A stretch of 64,000 nucleotides of DNA, taken from the NCBI GenBank assembly GCA_019055375.1, contig JAHQIW010007046.1, forward strand, positions 62,001 to 126,000, read 5' to 3'. Of this stretch, positions 12,801 through 24,936 are shown in pieces (the stretch's first letter is position 1; each line of letters starts with the position of its first letter). The notes beneath the pieces were generated by a model that made no database searches, was not told where the DNA came from, and saw only the letters and a program-made list of their open reading frames with translations. The position numbers were made by a program, and so were the translations under genes. Source of the stretch: Parelaphostrongylus tenuis (taxonomy: Eukaryota > Nematoda > Chromadorea > Rhabditida > Metastrongylidae).

Positions 12801-13104
12801 AGGATAAAAGGATAAAGCTCTCGGCGTTGATCAATCCCTGAGGGATGCGCCATGCACTCGACTTCAATTTTTGACTTCGTTTGAGGTGACTGAATGCATA
12901 TCTGGCCTTTACATTGACTCGCAGAGGCCTCCCGCTGAACCGAGTCAATGCTGCTCATCCTCCCAAACAAGTCTGAGACCTGTCTGGTACCAATTTACCG
13001 ATCCCGGAGGGATGAATGGCTTGGTGAGCCATGAGCGCGAGATCGAACCACTGACCTCGTGTGCGACGCAGGGCACCTCTAAACACTGCGCCACATGTGC
13101 TCCT
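12801..13104 (-). mobile_element. tRNA-derived SINE (family A)
   Basis: Reading the minus strand gives the whole family A unit: GTGGCGCAGTGTTTAGAGGT (A box), the CGCACACGAGGTCA block, a B box-like GGTTCGATCTC, GGCTCACCAAGCC, GGTAAATTGGTACCAGACAG, TGACTCGGTTCAGCGGGAGG, and the tail ending GAGAGCTTTATCC. Lies just downstream of the CAP gene stop. Confidence 0.8.
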
Positions 13105-13172
13105 CATTGCGCCACATATATATACATATATAATTGTTTACTTATTTAGTATGCGCTAGTAGATTACGTTGA

Positions 13173-16100
13173 TTAACGTCGGTATACTGAAACTTCCGTA
13201 GTCAAAGGCAGCATAACATTTCATGAGCAACAAGAAAAAAGAAGTTAGCCTAAAAACCAACCTGGGGCATTTGAATTCCCACTTGGCCGGTAGAAACATA
13301 CAATAGCGACGCAGTTTTTTGACTGATTCCATGCCCTAGCAGCTCCCATCTCTGTTGTGTCTCGCCAAACCATTTGAGAGAAACGTTGGCATTCTGAAAC
13401 AACGTAAGCAACTCATCTTATAAACTTTTCTGTAAACTGTTACGTAGATTCTTTGATTTTACTTCCACATCTGAAAAAAATGAGTAAGAGAAAGATTCGA
13501 TTTTTGCTGAAAATTTTGACAATGTTTGATGACTTCTATTTACATTTATGATACGTGGAAGCGCGAAACTAACACTCTATAATTTCGATTTCAGTCAATT
13601 TTCACATATGGTTTGCAAAAGCAAATGAAGTTTTGTAGCTATGCATATTTCACTATATTCAAAAACGATGTAGAGCCTCACTTGGATTCCAACGCGGTCG
13701 ATCGAAATCGAACTGACCGGCTTCCGATTCCCAACTGCTCACCACCTCAGCCCCAGTCGGCAAGTGTGATTGTTCGTTGGCTTCCGCTAATATGATATTT
13801 TCACCGATTCCTTAACGTTAAACTTTATTGACAAAACGTACTCATCAAGCACATAAACTATGAACAAGTACTCAATTCAACTGTAACAACTTTTCGTAAA
13901 ATTCAGCTTTTAAAGACCTGCCTGGTAATTCAGGATATAATAGTCGCCCCCGGTCGGAAAGCTTCACTGCCCACGCGTGCGCCATATCGGCTAACTCGGC
14001 CGACCAAGCCAATAAAGGCATACCATACCTGGACAGAAAGATTGTTTTTTTATAGATACTTAGATGTGGGAGACTTTGAATCAAATGGAAGAGTTATCTG
14101 ATTATGTGAAGTGGAAATGTTAAGGCTTTCAAATTTTTTAGGCGAATTTCCAATCGGGGAATAATGAAAAAATTCAAATTATCTTGTGAACATTAACATA
14201 TAACCTCGCCCTATTCTTATGTTCTAAAAATTATCATTGAAAGAATCACCTTTGCCGCAGCTCATTGTGCGCATCCAGACATCCCCGGTGGAAGTTTACT
14301 TCGCCTGAAAGTTCAAAATTCTGTTGCAGTACACTTTTTATAAGAAGTTAGCATCGGCATGACGACGTCTTCAAAGGCTTGAATGGAAGTAGTTCTAACC
14401 ACTCGTGGGAAATTCGAAACTATTGAGACTAATGAAAGATAAAAGAATACGGTAGGCACGTTAAAATTAAACTGAAAAAATCAAAACTTTGTTGCAATAT
14501 TCTTTTATGCAAAATATTCGTACTCATCATCTTTACTGCTTTGCCGATCGTGCATATCGAATTTGGCATGCTCAAATAAAATTTAATTATGACCTATTTA
14601 AACCATTTTTTGAGGCCCTTTAAGTCATTTCTAGGCTCTTTTCTTGTTTCATGAACCGAATAAAAAGAACGGCTATCTCAGAAATTTCAGAAAATTAGTC
14701 AGTCATGTTTTTTTTTATTACTGTTACTACGTAAATACTGATTTCAATGCAACGAGCAGCCTTTTTGTGATTGATTGGTTGAAGAGCAATAGAAAGTCAC
14801 CGCAAAATTTGAAGGAACATAAAAAAAATCACAAAAAAATAATTCATGCCCTCTTATACTAAAGATGTAAACGAAATGTTTGTAGTTATACTAAAAACGA
14901 ACAAATTACGGAGGTAAATTCACTAGATTAGCTGAAATTTGCTACGCCACTTACTGAGCGCAGTGTATTTACTCTTCTTGATCATGTACTTGACGTCGGT
15001 GATGGTTTGCATCATGTAGCGATTCAGTTCCAGATCAAAATTCTTACTGCGCTCATCACCGTGCGATGAACAAACCGCTTCCCAGTCATCCGAAGATGAT
15101 GGAATATGACTGAAACCATCATAAATCGACAATTAGTTACCATTGCTGCAAAAAACCACAAACCAGTATCATCTACTTCAGATAATGTTGTGTTAATAGT
15201 ACGGATAACTTTTTCAAAGCCTTATTCTATTTGGGAAACTATGCAAAGACGACGCGACAAGTAATAGCATTGTTGTTCACTCTTACTTAATATTACTTTT
15301 AATACTTATTTTTGAGGGCGCGTGGCGGAGTGATTGTGATATTCGTTGCGGTGCGCGTGGAGCGAGATCCACCCCCCTCCCCCCCACCCCAACTCTCTCC
15401 GGGAGTCAACGCCCTATGGAACGCTACAGCAAGCTATCTTCGAGATTGCATGGAGACTCGTTCAATCAGTATTCTACGTCGTTCAAGAAGAAGACGAAAA
15501 ACGAATTGAATGTTAGAAGTACTGGGAACCGCACAGTGAATGAAAAACTGTGATATTACTAATATTACCGTCAATTATTATCTGGTATTACAACTGCTCT
15601 CATAAAGCTCTTACTAAAGCCCCATTTTCCTGCCTGTGACTTCTTCCTCCCTTCTTTCCTTTTTAGGTTAAAGAATAGACGAACGTCTCAAAAAACCCAG
15701 GGGGTCCATTTTCTCGAAGCCCGTAGGATGTACGGACTCGTTACGGTGCACATGTATATCGCGCTCGAATTGTATATTCACTTTAGGCAAGACATAACGC
15801 GTTAAATGTGAGAAAAACTTGAGTTTTATAGTATCCAAACAAAAGGGACCAGGACTAAGTAGAAAAAGGTATAAAAGTCCAAAGTTGAAGAAAAGTGCAA
15901 TAACAATGATTGATAGTAACATTTTGAAAAAGCAACTTTTTTCACGAAAATTTCTGTTTGGATATAGTTTATAAATAAAAAAGTGGGACCATCAGATCTT
16001 GAAATCACAGTTTGTGCTCCTAAATTTGATGTTTTAAATTAAATTAGGACATAAGGCCTATTCTTATAGACTAAATTTGATCACACATTCATAATTGTCA

Positions 16101-16796
16101 ATATTTATAATATATATGAGAAATATCTGATTGGTATCTTTTCACATAGTTCCCAAAGTGTGGAACTTCAGCAAGGTTTCGTAAATTTTGATCTTACATA
16201 GTTTGGAGAAGCATTGAAAAGTTTGACAAGAAGACAACGTATGTAGAGTTGGACAAGATGCCTCCCATGGGCGTAGTTTTTGCCGTTACAAATTGAGTAA
16301 TGGGCACAGAGCATTTCCGCTTGCAGCGATCCTATGATTACATGAACCAAATAACTTCTCGGATTTCGACACATAATACAGTGTAAGCGTTCGAATATGC
16401 ATCGCCCGATCTCCTCACTTTTATCGTTGGATTTAAAAGGATTATAAGAATAAAATATTCATGCAAACGGAGGAGTTGAGTTATGCATGCGATCATCAAC
16501 ACTTCTGTTAACAAAAAGCTTCTACAAATTTGAATCACCCAAATGTTTTCGTAAGCAAATTGATATGATTGAGCCGTCGTATAAGAAAGTTAATCAACCA
16601 TCGCATCGGAACAATGAGCACTCAACAAAGTAATACCCGTTCATTAAACATATTGACTACTCGTTTACAAACACATTTCCAATGGTCCATTTTGGTGCAC
16701 AAAGCTCTTGGATTGTGGTGTGCAGAACATCGCTTATGGTGGTGGTAATAAAATATTATAGCACCAAAAGAGGAACCCTTCTATGAAAGCTTTCAC

Positions 16797-16841
<45 letters not shown>

Positions 16842-16884
16842 GTATATGCGTGCACATATGTATACGTACATTTATATGTATGTT

Positions 16885-16918
<34 letters not shown>

Positions 16919-19900
16919 AAAATATGTGAAATTATTGATATGCATGCAGACATTGCCCTTTACTTACACATTTCAGCTTTCAAAAACGGCGCTTTCGCTT
17001 TTTTTTAATGATAGTTACTTTGCGGTAAGATATTTGCATTTAAATTTCTTTCTTTTACTTCTCACAGTCAAAGTTTCCACTTAACTGTGAACCAGGAGCA
17101 TAGCCTTTTTCTCACGCACAGTGGAGTTATTTGAGCATCAAAGCATCTGAGAACGTAGAAAAAAACACGAATCCATATTTAATGTGATGTGAAAATCAAG
17201 TTTTTCCAAACCTGGAGAAAATCCGAGTCATTGAACGAAAATCACATTTAATAGACCCTGAAGGGAGCGCGCGCATATGTAGTGCGACGAAGCGAAGACT
17301 TCCTCTACTTTGCCCGTTCTCACCGCGACTTTAGTTAGATGAGTTAGTTTTTTTGTTGCGATTCGCAGACATTTCTGCTTCCTCTTGCAGTAAACATGCT
17401 CCGTAATTTTCTTTACACCCTCATATGCTTTCTCGAATTAAGTATTGCGTGCGATAAGAAAACTGCGCACATACAGTCATGACCGATGTTATTGTTCATG
17501 AGGGCAAAATAAAAATGCCCGAAGTGTAAAAAATTTATAGCGAAGTAATCGGCTTCAAGGAAACGCAGATCTTGAGTGCCGAAGCCTATACGTGAAGCGT
17601 GATATTTCTAAGTAGGCTGCTGAAAATACGCGGCGTTCTGTATAATAGCGTGTACAAGTATGTATATATGAATATATATACGTGTGTATATATTTAAAAT
17701 ATATGTATGTATATATTCGGATTATATGTATGCATGTATATGTGCTGTACGCGAGATGTTCTGCACAATGATGCGCAAAACATCGCTTGTGCTTGCGATG
17801 ATAGAAGAGTTCCATAGCATTTGGAAAAGAAGTTTTTATAGGCCTTAGAAATATTAACAGTTTATTTTTGTGCACAGGGATATCTTCCTGAGATGTTGTA
17901 AACAATCGATAGCTTGTGAAATGCACCATTGAAATCCCAACCGACACAGGAAAAACTATCCTCTCAACAATTTACCACTGGATTATTTGCAACGACACTA
18001 AAAAGGAGCGAAAAAAAAACAAGGTAGGATTCTAGACAATAAATTGAATTTACTAGAAAGAAATATAACGACGGATTCCATAGTATTTCCATACCTTAAG
18101 CTGTGGATTGATCATAAAATTCCAACGAAAAACTTCATACACCAAATTAAACCACGTGAAAAATTAAAGCTGTTAAATTACTTCATCGTCAGTGTATTTA
18201 AAAAGCAGCCGATCTGAACAAGCGGTGCAGAAATGCTAAAATTTGGCTCAAATCCAAATTATTCTCTGAAACGAGATTCACAGGAATCTAAACATTTTTG
18301 TCACCAAGATCAAAGTTCGTATTCCATCGATTCAATGTATAGCACGTTTATCCATGCACGTCGTTCTAGCACAGATTTCAGCAAACACGACCATCCGATT
18401 ATGGCCCTTTCGAAATGATTTTCCAAGCTCTTTGAGCTTTTCTCTTTTCTTGTAAGCCAAATATTAAATGATAATAACAAGAAATTAATCCCCGAGTGTT
18501 TACTGTTATGGCGACCAAAGAAAGACTGAATTTTAAGGTACAATTCGATTTCGCGTCAATGACAAGATCTGAACTTTGATTAGCCACGCGAATTGGTTGC
18601 GGTCGCGATTGTGTTAATAGTCTACAGGTTTTTTCATTCTGTTATAATTTTATGTTCATTTACTCAAAGATGCTGAGAGATGTGCAGAATTTGAAACCTC
18701 ATGCGTGAGTTGAAATCGTGTTTGACCTATACCGGAGGCGTGCTAAGTTCAACCGGCACACCACCGCGGCTTTGATTCTGTTATCACTTCTTCTGCAGTA
18801 CAAGGCACCGGAGCTGTCACCAAGTACCGTGTCGATAGTGGCGCAAGAATTTTTGCACATTATTGGGTACCGTACCACTAGTTCTCGTCGAAACGTATGA
18901 AGAAAAAGTGGTCGCCTGCAAAGATGTTTTTCGGTGCTCATTTTTTTTTTGTTTTTCGGTTGCATGAGTTAGAGGAGACAAAATTTCGTAACATAACTCG
19001 CTCAACTTTTACGATATATGTTGCGTAGTTGGATGTGGTCGTTTGATAGACTTGACCGATCCCTTCCACTCCATTTTTGCGCTTTGAGTATTCCAAAATA
19101 CTTAGAAAGTTACAATCTGTTAGTTTCTCTACAGAAGACGGAAGCTCATCACAACCATCGCTTGATACTAATCACGGTACCCTTGATCTGCCGTCACTCT
19201 TCCTGTGGTATAGAAGATATGATTTTCAAGCTTCGTTTCTATTCAACTATTGCTTTGAGCGTTGTTTCGAAAGCTGTCCCGTCTCTACTGAGTAGAAGAA
19301 GAGAAGAGCTGATTTTATACGTTTCTATATGGATCAACTGAATTGATATAAAGATTAGATAACCTTACAGTTAAATTTGTGAGTTACAAAGCTGCCACTG
19401 GTATTATACCAACCTAATGTAAATGTGCTATGTTGATGAAGGAACACGGAAAGCGGTTCTTCTCTCTTTTGTGGACGGTCTAAAATTTACGTCAAACTGT
19501 AAGATATATCAAAGAGCCTTCAGTATTTTTTGTAAAGGATTCTAAACCCTTATCAAGATCTCTGAGGTAGTACTTGTTTTCCTGTCAAGGCTTTCTTAAA
19601 ACTTATTAAAGTGTTACCGTCAAGTCAAGCACAATATGGAATAATCAAGGAGCGATGTCTAGGAGGAATGTTCTTGAAGAAACTGAATGTTCTAAAAAAA
19701 TGGTGTATATTAAGAACAGCATATAGTAAGAAATAAAAAGCTACTAAACAGTTTCAAAAATAGCTTTGTTCAGAAAAAAGTTCAGAAGTGTAATTTTGAG
19801 ATATCTATCATACAGTGGAAAATCAACATGATTTAGATATTTAAGTAAACAAAATTTTTTCTAATCCTATAGTGAACGGATTCTATAAGTTGCTAAACGT

Positions 19901-21339
19901 AATGCGCAGCTATTCGACCAATATTGTACGTGGCCAATTTTGGATGAAAAAAGCTAAATTATAATAAAAAAATACCAATGTCATATAGAATTAAATATCT
20001 GCTTCACTCTTTGAAAAGGCACTAAACTCATCAAATCATTGTTGAGATTCGTATCAAAAAACCTTGGATCTCCCCATCAATGTTGCTTGAAGAATGAAGG
20101 GTACATGTGTGGTGTGTCGATTATATTATACAAATGGTATTTGGCTAAAAGCTTGCAGTCTGAGAATCGATGCTGCTAAGGGTTTTCTCCTAATTAGCAG
20201 CCTGTCAGCAATTCCAGGAAACTGTGAAGGGATCCATTAGACTTATGTGGGTAGAATCGCAACAAAAAAAATTACTGGCTGTCCGAACTTTTAAAATGGA
20301 TCGTTAAATGCATCGCGAGTGTGAACAAAGACGAAAGAAGTAGCTAACTTTTTACTGATACCAATAAAATTTCAAAAACAAGAGAAACTGGACTGATAGA
20401 TAATCTATGCGCATCTTCGAATAGCACGCAAACAATGCTATTGCATATGAAGGCAGTGCTTTTACAACTTCACCTGTATAAATAAAGAATTTTCTTGAAA
20501 AGACGATGAGGACAGGGTCTGAGAAGAATATCCCAAATATTACCAAATACGAGTGTTATGACATGCACTTTGGAACCTATGGTAAAATTGCATAATGAGC
20601 TATTTGTGTTGAAAATTGAACGCTTTGAAGAAGCTTCACGAAAGAAAAAAACTAAAGGGCTGAAAGTTTGAGTATCTTCGTGAAGTCGTTCTTCGGCATA
20701 AAAGTCCTGGAGCTCCGCCGAGGGCGAACTATGCTTGAGATATAGTCTGTGCGAATGTTCAAAACATTTTTGAGGTTGGTACTCCAGTAGTTTACGTACG
20801 TGTTTGCGGTATCGTCCGCTTCATCAAAGCCACACGCGCCACTCTGAATACCTACTTCCTAGCGGGGCTGGGGAGACGTTATATATTCATACAAATTATA
20901 ATGACAGCATATTATCATGTTCTGTCACCATAAACGTGTGCTCATCAGGGTTTAGTGTGGGGCGTAGGCCACAATCATATTGCATCACTATCGCTCAGCA
21001 TTTTGAAGTACTACCACTCATCATCTTTACAAATACCCTGATGATGAAGCACAAAGCTGCTTGATCTATCTTTCTCAACCGAAAAAGGCTATTTTTGAAC
21101 AAGTTAGTCAGTAAAATATGACCAAGAATCTGAACTAACTGCTATGAAAGCGGTAAAATAAAAAAAAATTCCTATATATCATGCATTAAGACTAAGCAAA
21201 CGCAAACGTACTTGACAAGATTTGACGATTTCGACTGATGTATTTCCACCGGAGCACTCCCGTTGCCATTATGCTCTGTCTTTGCAACTGTCTCTGATTT
21301 TGATTTACGCAGCTTTCTCCGACCGAAAAACTTCTTCAT
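13173..21339 (-). CDS. CAP/SCP-domain protein, GAPR-1-like, 7 exons, about 240 aa
   Basis: Seen: minus-strand exons 21339-21212 (ATG), 15109-14955, 14304-14250, 14028-13918, 13810-13682, 13393-13262 and 13186-13173 (TAA), all with GT-AG ends and agreeing phases. The product starts [20 protein letters not shown]: basic, no signal peptide. The CAP domain spans about residues 97-240: [44 protein letters not shown] (GEN motif), [35 protein letters not shown]. Known: CAP proteins without a signal peptide resemble Golgi-associated GAPR-1, cytosolic-face membrane-binding proteins; strongylids also have large secreted CAP families. Inference: intracellular GAPR-1-like member with a novel N-terminal extension (about 95 aa). 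Odd: a 6.1-kb first intron and a very short last exon. A TGTAG two bases before the ATG could be a spliced-leader acceptor. Confidence 0.85.
15316..15545 (+). repeat. Interspersed repeat family F (SINE-like)
   Basis: Starts GGGCGCGTGGCGGAGTGATT (A-box-like) and GAGCGAGATCC (weak B-box-like), then shares with copies at 23378 and 50722 the blocks ACTCTCTCCGGGAGTCAAC, CCCTATGGAACGCTAC, GAGACTCGTTCAATCAG and TATTCTACG-CG-TCAAGA. Three copies in one orientation are in the window. Confidence 0.65.
15668..15922 (-). other. Open reading frame of 84 codons in CAP intron 1, doubtful
   Basis: Minus-strand ATG frame beginning [20 protein letters not shown] (a possible membrane segment) and ending in TAA. 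No recognised family, no clear splice sites, and it lies inside an intron on the same strand as the host gene. Probably chance. Confidence 0.15.
16796..16917. repeat. Two (AT)n microsatellites with a short spacer
   Basis: AT runs at about 16796-16838 and 16886-16915 flank a 45-bp ACGT/TATG-rich spacer with palindromic purine-pyrimidine alternation. Confidence 0.85.
17655..17750. repeat. TATGTATA-rich degenerate microsatellite
   Basis: Imperfect TATG/TATA repeats (TATGTATATATGAATATATA and similar) over about 95 bp in CAP intron 1. Confidence 0.7.
20788..20835 (-). ncRNA. Decayed hammerhead motif, family C
   Basis: Minus strand: TTGATGA (C3 mutated), stem II GCGG-ACGATA-CCGC, CAAAC in place of GAAAC, then ACGTACGTA. 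Same order as 30173 and 43707 and the same flanking AACGTCTCCCC further upstream, but two core substitutions make it inactive by expectation. Confidence 0.45.
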
Positions 21340-22427
21340 CACTACAATTAGGTCAATGTTAACTATGTTTTAATTATAATATTGAATCATTTTTTAAATT
21401 TGAACCAAGAAAGCATCAAAAAATGAAGGAAGAAATACGAAGCGATAAGACATGCCTTGCAGTTGGTCACTGGGCTATAGATTGTGAACTGCAGATGTGA
21501 TTCTAAGCTTAAAAGAAATTTACTCGGCGTTCACAATAATACAAAATACTGAGGAAAGCGAACAAAAGAATGGAAACAAGGAGACGAAATCTAGCGAGCT
21601 ATGGTAGCTGCTGTAGAAAGACTGAGAAAAAACAGAAGAGGAAAAGGGTATTGCTTGTACTAATCTTAGGGATAAGTTACTGCTAATTTTGTCATTGATT
21701 AGTAAGTTATACACTCTGAATATGCAACTACAGGATCGTCAACATAATATTCACTTTGCAATAAATAACATTTTAGCAGATTCGCCTCCTCAGCAATAAA
21801 GATTCGTGAGAGGAACTCCTCTTCACACCCTGGGCTAATTTTTGGACCCGAGACAGGTACCTAAGCCAATCTGAAATAAACATTAAACAAGTTTAACCGT
21901 ATTTGCTCATCAGGACAACACGACATGACTGGTGAGATGTTAGTCGTCGATTAAGACGTATGACATGACAATACTTACTTCTGCCCTTCTCTTACTCTTC
22001 CGTTGTAAGCACTATACTTCATAGAGGTGCTGACGCTTCGAAATCATTCTGTCATGCCCAAAGAAAACAGTATAGAGCTCTGAAACTTTAAAAGGGAGAT
22101 TATGTTGACACGACAATCCTAGATAAGATGCATTCAGAAAGATATCGACCAATACGCCCCGAAAATTCTCAAGAAAACGTCTCGAAAAGAGAACGGTGAT
22201 GTCCGCAATATTGTAAACACGGATGAAACTCATTGCAAAAGTGTGAGTCTCGAATAAAACTGAATAATAAATTAGTACGTTTCTTACAATGTGATTCACA
22301 TAAAGGTTCTAGTTGTACGAAAAGCTTAACATTTCAACTTCAGACAAGCTTATCTCAGCTTAAAGTTAACCTTATTGAGCAAAGTGAAATGCATAATTCA
22401 TATGTCTTTTTCTGAACATATCTTCAG
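21340..22427. other. Upstream of the CAP gene; no gene seen
   Basis: AT-rich. This holds whatever promoter the CAP gene uses; no specific element could be identified. Confidence 0.4.
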
Positions 22428-22597
22428 TAACTCCGATGGCATTTCGATTTTTGGAGCCCACCAAATGCATTCCTATGATGACATTATATTTTCGCCGTGG
22501 TTTATACCCTGGGCAACAACGATTCGGAACATGGAATGCAGAAAAGCCCACTATCACTGTTGTCTGCAAATGCAGTGTTTCATTAAATATCACTTAG
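22428..22597 (+). CDS. Candidate terminal exon, unknown product
   Basis: A good acceptor (ATATCTTCAG, ending 22427) opens a 55-codon frame to TAG at 22595-22597. It includes MAFRFLEPTKCIPMMTLYFR, GLYPGQQRFGTWNAEKP and TITVVCKCSVSLNIT. Composition looks coding, but the opposite strand is open too, no upstream partner exon was found, and the family is not recognised. Confidence 0.25.
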
Positions 22598-23377
22598 AGT
22601 TGGGTAATGAAAACTCGGTTTGAAAAATTACAACAAAGTCAGGTTACGTAGACCTTTGATACAACATGACAAAATGAATCGTAAGTTTTTGGTCCTTCAA
22701 ATGCCGGCGCAATCGAAAAATTCTCAACTGTCGTCGAAAACCTATTATAGCTGCGGAATTAAGTAAATTATAGATATTCATGCGTATTCTAAATACTCGG
22801 CAATTATGAGGTTACGGTAACGGTAATCGGCATTCATCATAAAAATTCCTACTCATGAAAACATAAGGGATCATCCATTAAACTCGCCTATGAAACTAAA
22901 AACATGATCTCATAGAAAAGAGTGCTCTGTACTTGTGATTTCTTTTTCACTCCGCTTTATTGAAATTAATTTCCTAGTTTCAAGAGTACTTCAAAAGCAT
23001 GTCTCTACTATAGAAAGTTGCAAATTCTAAGAGAAGTTTTGCAAAATTTCTAACCAATTTAAAACAGTCTGTACTCGTTTTTATACATACGGCTACTAAA
23101 TGGCTTTTTGAAATATTTTTCTTCAAAGTTTTCTTGAATCAATTAAGAACCTTTCTATTTTATGAACCGAGGAATGTAATGGCGATCTCAAAAAAAAAAC
23201 AGTATGCCGACTCTTTAGCAATTACTGGTTACTAATTCAATATGGTTTAGACAGAATTATCGGTCACGCAGTGATTGGTTGATCAAGAAAAGGGTGAAAA
23301 TAGGACTAGTGGCTAAGCTAGTGAGGTTGTTATACAATTAAGCTAACAATGATTTTCATTTAGTATCCATGAAACTG

Positions 23378-23600
23378 AAATTCGGAGCGCCGTGGCCTTG
23401 TGATGTTCGTCGCAGCGCTCGTGGACTGAATTCCGCCCGCAACACTCTCCAGCAGTCAACAGCAAAGGCCCTATGGAACGCTGCAGCCAGGATATCCTGA
23501 TTACAACGAGACATGCTCAGCCAGTATTCTACGATGTTCAAGATGAAGACAAAAATGCGAATTCAATGCTAGAAGAACGGGGATCCACGCCCTAACAACC
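23378..23600 (+). repeat. Interspersed repeat family F copy
   Basis: Shares with 15316 the GGAGCGCCGTGGCCTTGTGA start, CTCTCCAGCAGTCAAC, CCCTATGGAACGCTGCAGCC, CAGTATTCTACGATGTTCAA and GAATTCAATGCTAGAAG in the same order. Confidence 0.65.
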
Positions 23601-24087
23601 TGATGGAAGCCAAGTCGACTTTAACAGTGTTTAAGATAATGATTCTCCAGCTGTTTTAACCAGTGGGAGTGCTCTCAAACTCTTCATTTCGACGCTATCG
23701 AAATGATATAATAAACAAGTGGCGCTTACTAGTCATTGTTGGTATAAGATATAGTAAAAATAATTAGTAATAAAAATAATAATAAACGAACAAACGAGGA
23801 TTAACAGTAGCCAAAGTTTACGAAAGCATTGAGTCAAACAAACAACATTGAAAGCTCAGAGGATTGAAAGCATACAGGCGAATGAAACGAAATAAACAAT
23901 GGAATAAAACATCTTCTGAATGCTCCTAATTTTGCCGATTTTCGGAAGAATCTAAGGACCGCGATTGAGTTCAGAAAAACGCATGTGCTCCTATCAGTTA
24001 CCAAGAACGGACGCTGCTAGATTTTCAACCCATGAACGGAATGTTTTTACACTTCATTGTTAATCATTTTTATTTAGGTATACTCAC

Positions 24088-24259
24088 TTTCACTTTTAAT
24101 GCAGAAAATTGAGAACGTGTAAGAGGACAGACTGAGACGTTAGTTGTTGCTGTCAATAATAGGCGCTCGTTCAACACAGTATTTATAAGATTTATTGGAA
24201 AACGTAAAAGAAGAAGTGATGGCCGTACGTTTCCGATATGGTCGTTCAGAATATGCATT
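24088..24259 (-). CDS. Candidate internal exon, unknown product
   Basis: Minus strand: acceptor ATATTATAG and a strong donor AAA|GTGAGT enclose 172 nt open in one frame (MHILNDHIGNVRPSLLLLRF ... TRSQFSALKVK). No homology recognised and no neighbouring exon placed. Confidence 0.2.
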
Positions 24260-24689
24260 CTATAATATATGACAAACGGTAATGTAAAGAAAAACATCGT
24301 GCAGTATTGAAAGAGCCTGTCGATGTACAATAATGTGATGCTGGTTAGTAGTTTGAATCAAAGCATCCATTGTTAGAGCGGCTTTGAGGAAAATTCTGCG
24401 AGAGACTCTGCGTCCCAAGGCAGCATTCTGGCTTGCCGAATGGAGGATCACATGTTGTGTATCAAGAGGAACTATTTTTTTTACTTGACATAAAATGCTA
24501 TCTGTACTTTATTAGGAGGACTGAAAGGTTCAAGTCTTATAAATGTCCAGATAACTAGGAAATTTACGAGCTGACTTCGGCTAGTAGTCATGACAAATGG
24601 AGTGCATGGATCAAAAAGTTGCAGAACCGCAAGCTTTGCCATGACGAAAATGGAAAATTCGGCTAGGGAAGTATTTTGAAGGGTTAAAT

Positions 24690-24936
24690 AAGAAGACTCT
24701 CGGCATTGACCAATTCATCATCAAGTATCGTTAGAAGTGAATGAATGCATATTTGACCTTTACAGCGACTTGAGATTGCCTACATGTGTATCAGCCCAGT
24801 GCTGCTATTCTCTCAGACAGGTCTGCTATCCATTCTACTAAACCCGGTGGGATGGACGGATTGGTGAGTCCGAGGCGGCGGATCGGATCAACAACCACGT
24901 TTTTGTGCAGGGCACTTCTAACCACTCTACACTGAA
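24690..24936 (-). mobile_element. tRNA-derived SINE family A, degenerate copy
   Basis: Minus strand retains GTAGAGTGGTTAGAAGTGCC (A-box region), the GGACTCACCAATCCGTCCAT block, GCAGCACTGGGCTGATAC, and the tail CATTCACTTC...GGTCAATGCCGAGAG, but with many substitutions. Confidence 0.65.

Larger units (their letters stand above)
15110..21211 (-). other. Intron 1 of the CAP gene, repeat-rich
   Basis: Donor AA|GTACGT at 21211-21210 and acceptor TTTCAG at 15115-15110. Contains an SINE-like F copy (15316-15545), a C-rich tract near 15370, AT microsatellites (16.8-16.9 kb), a TATG-rich tract (17.65-17.75 kb) and a decayed hammerhead-family repeat (20788-20835). Confidence 0.7.

Noticed and set aside
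12580..12948. 122-codon minus-strand frame
   Set aside because: Its first third is SINE family A sequence and the rest follows base composition.
16756..16953. Tyr/Ile repeat frames
   Set aside because: Translations of (AT)n microsatellites.
19018..19341. Overlapping plus-strand frames of 107 and 72 codons
   Set aside because: They lie in the CAP gene's first intron, lack splice sites or ATG context, and neither is recognisable.
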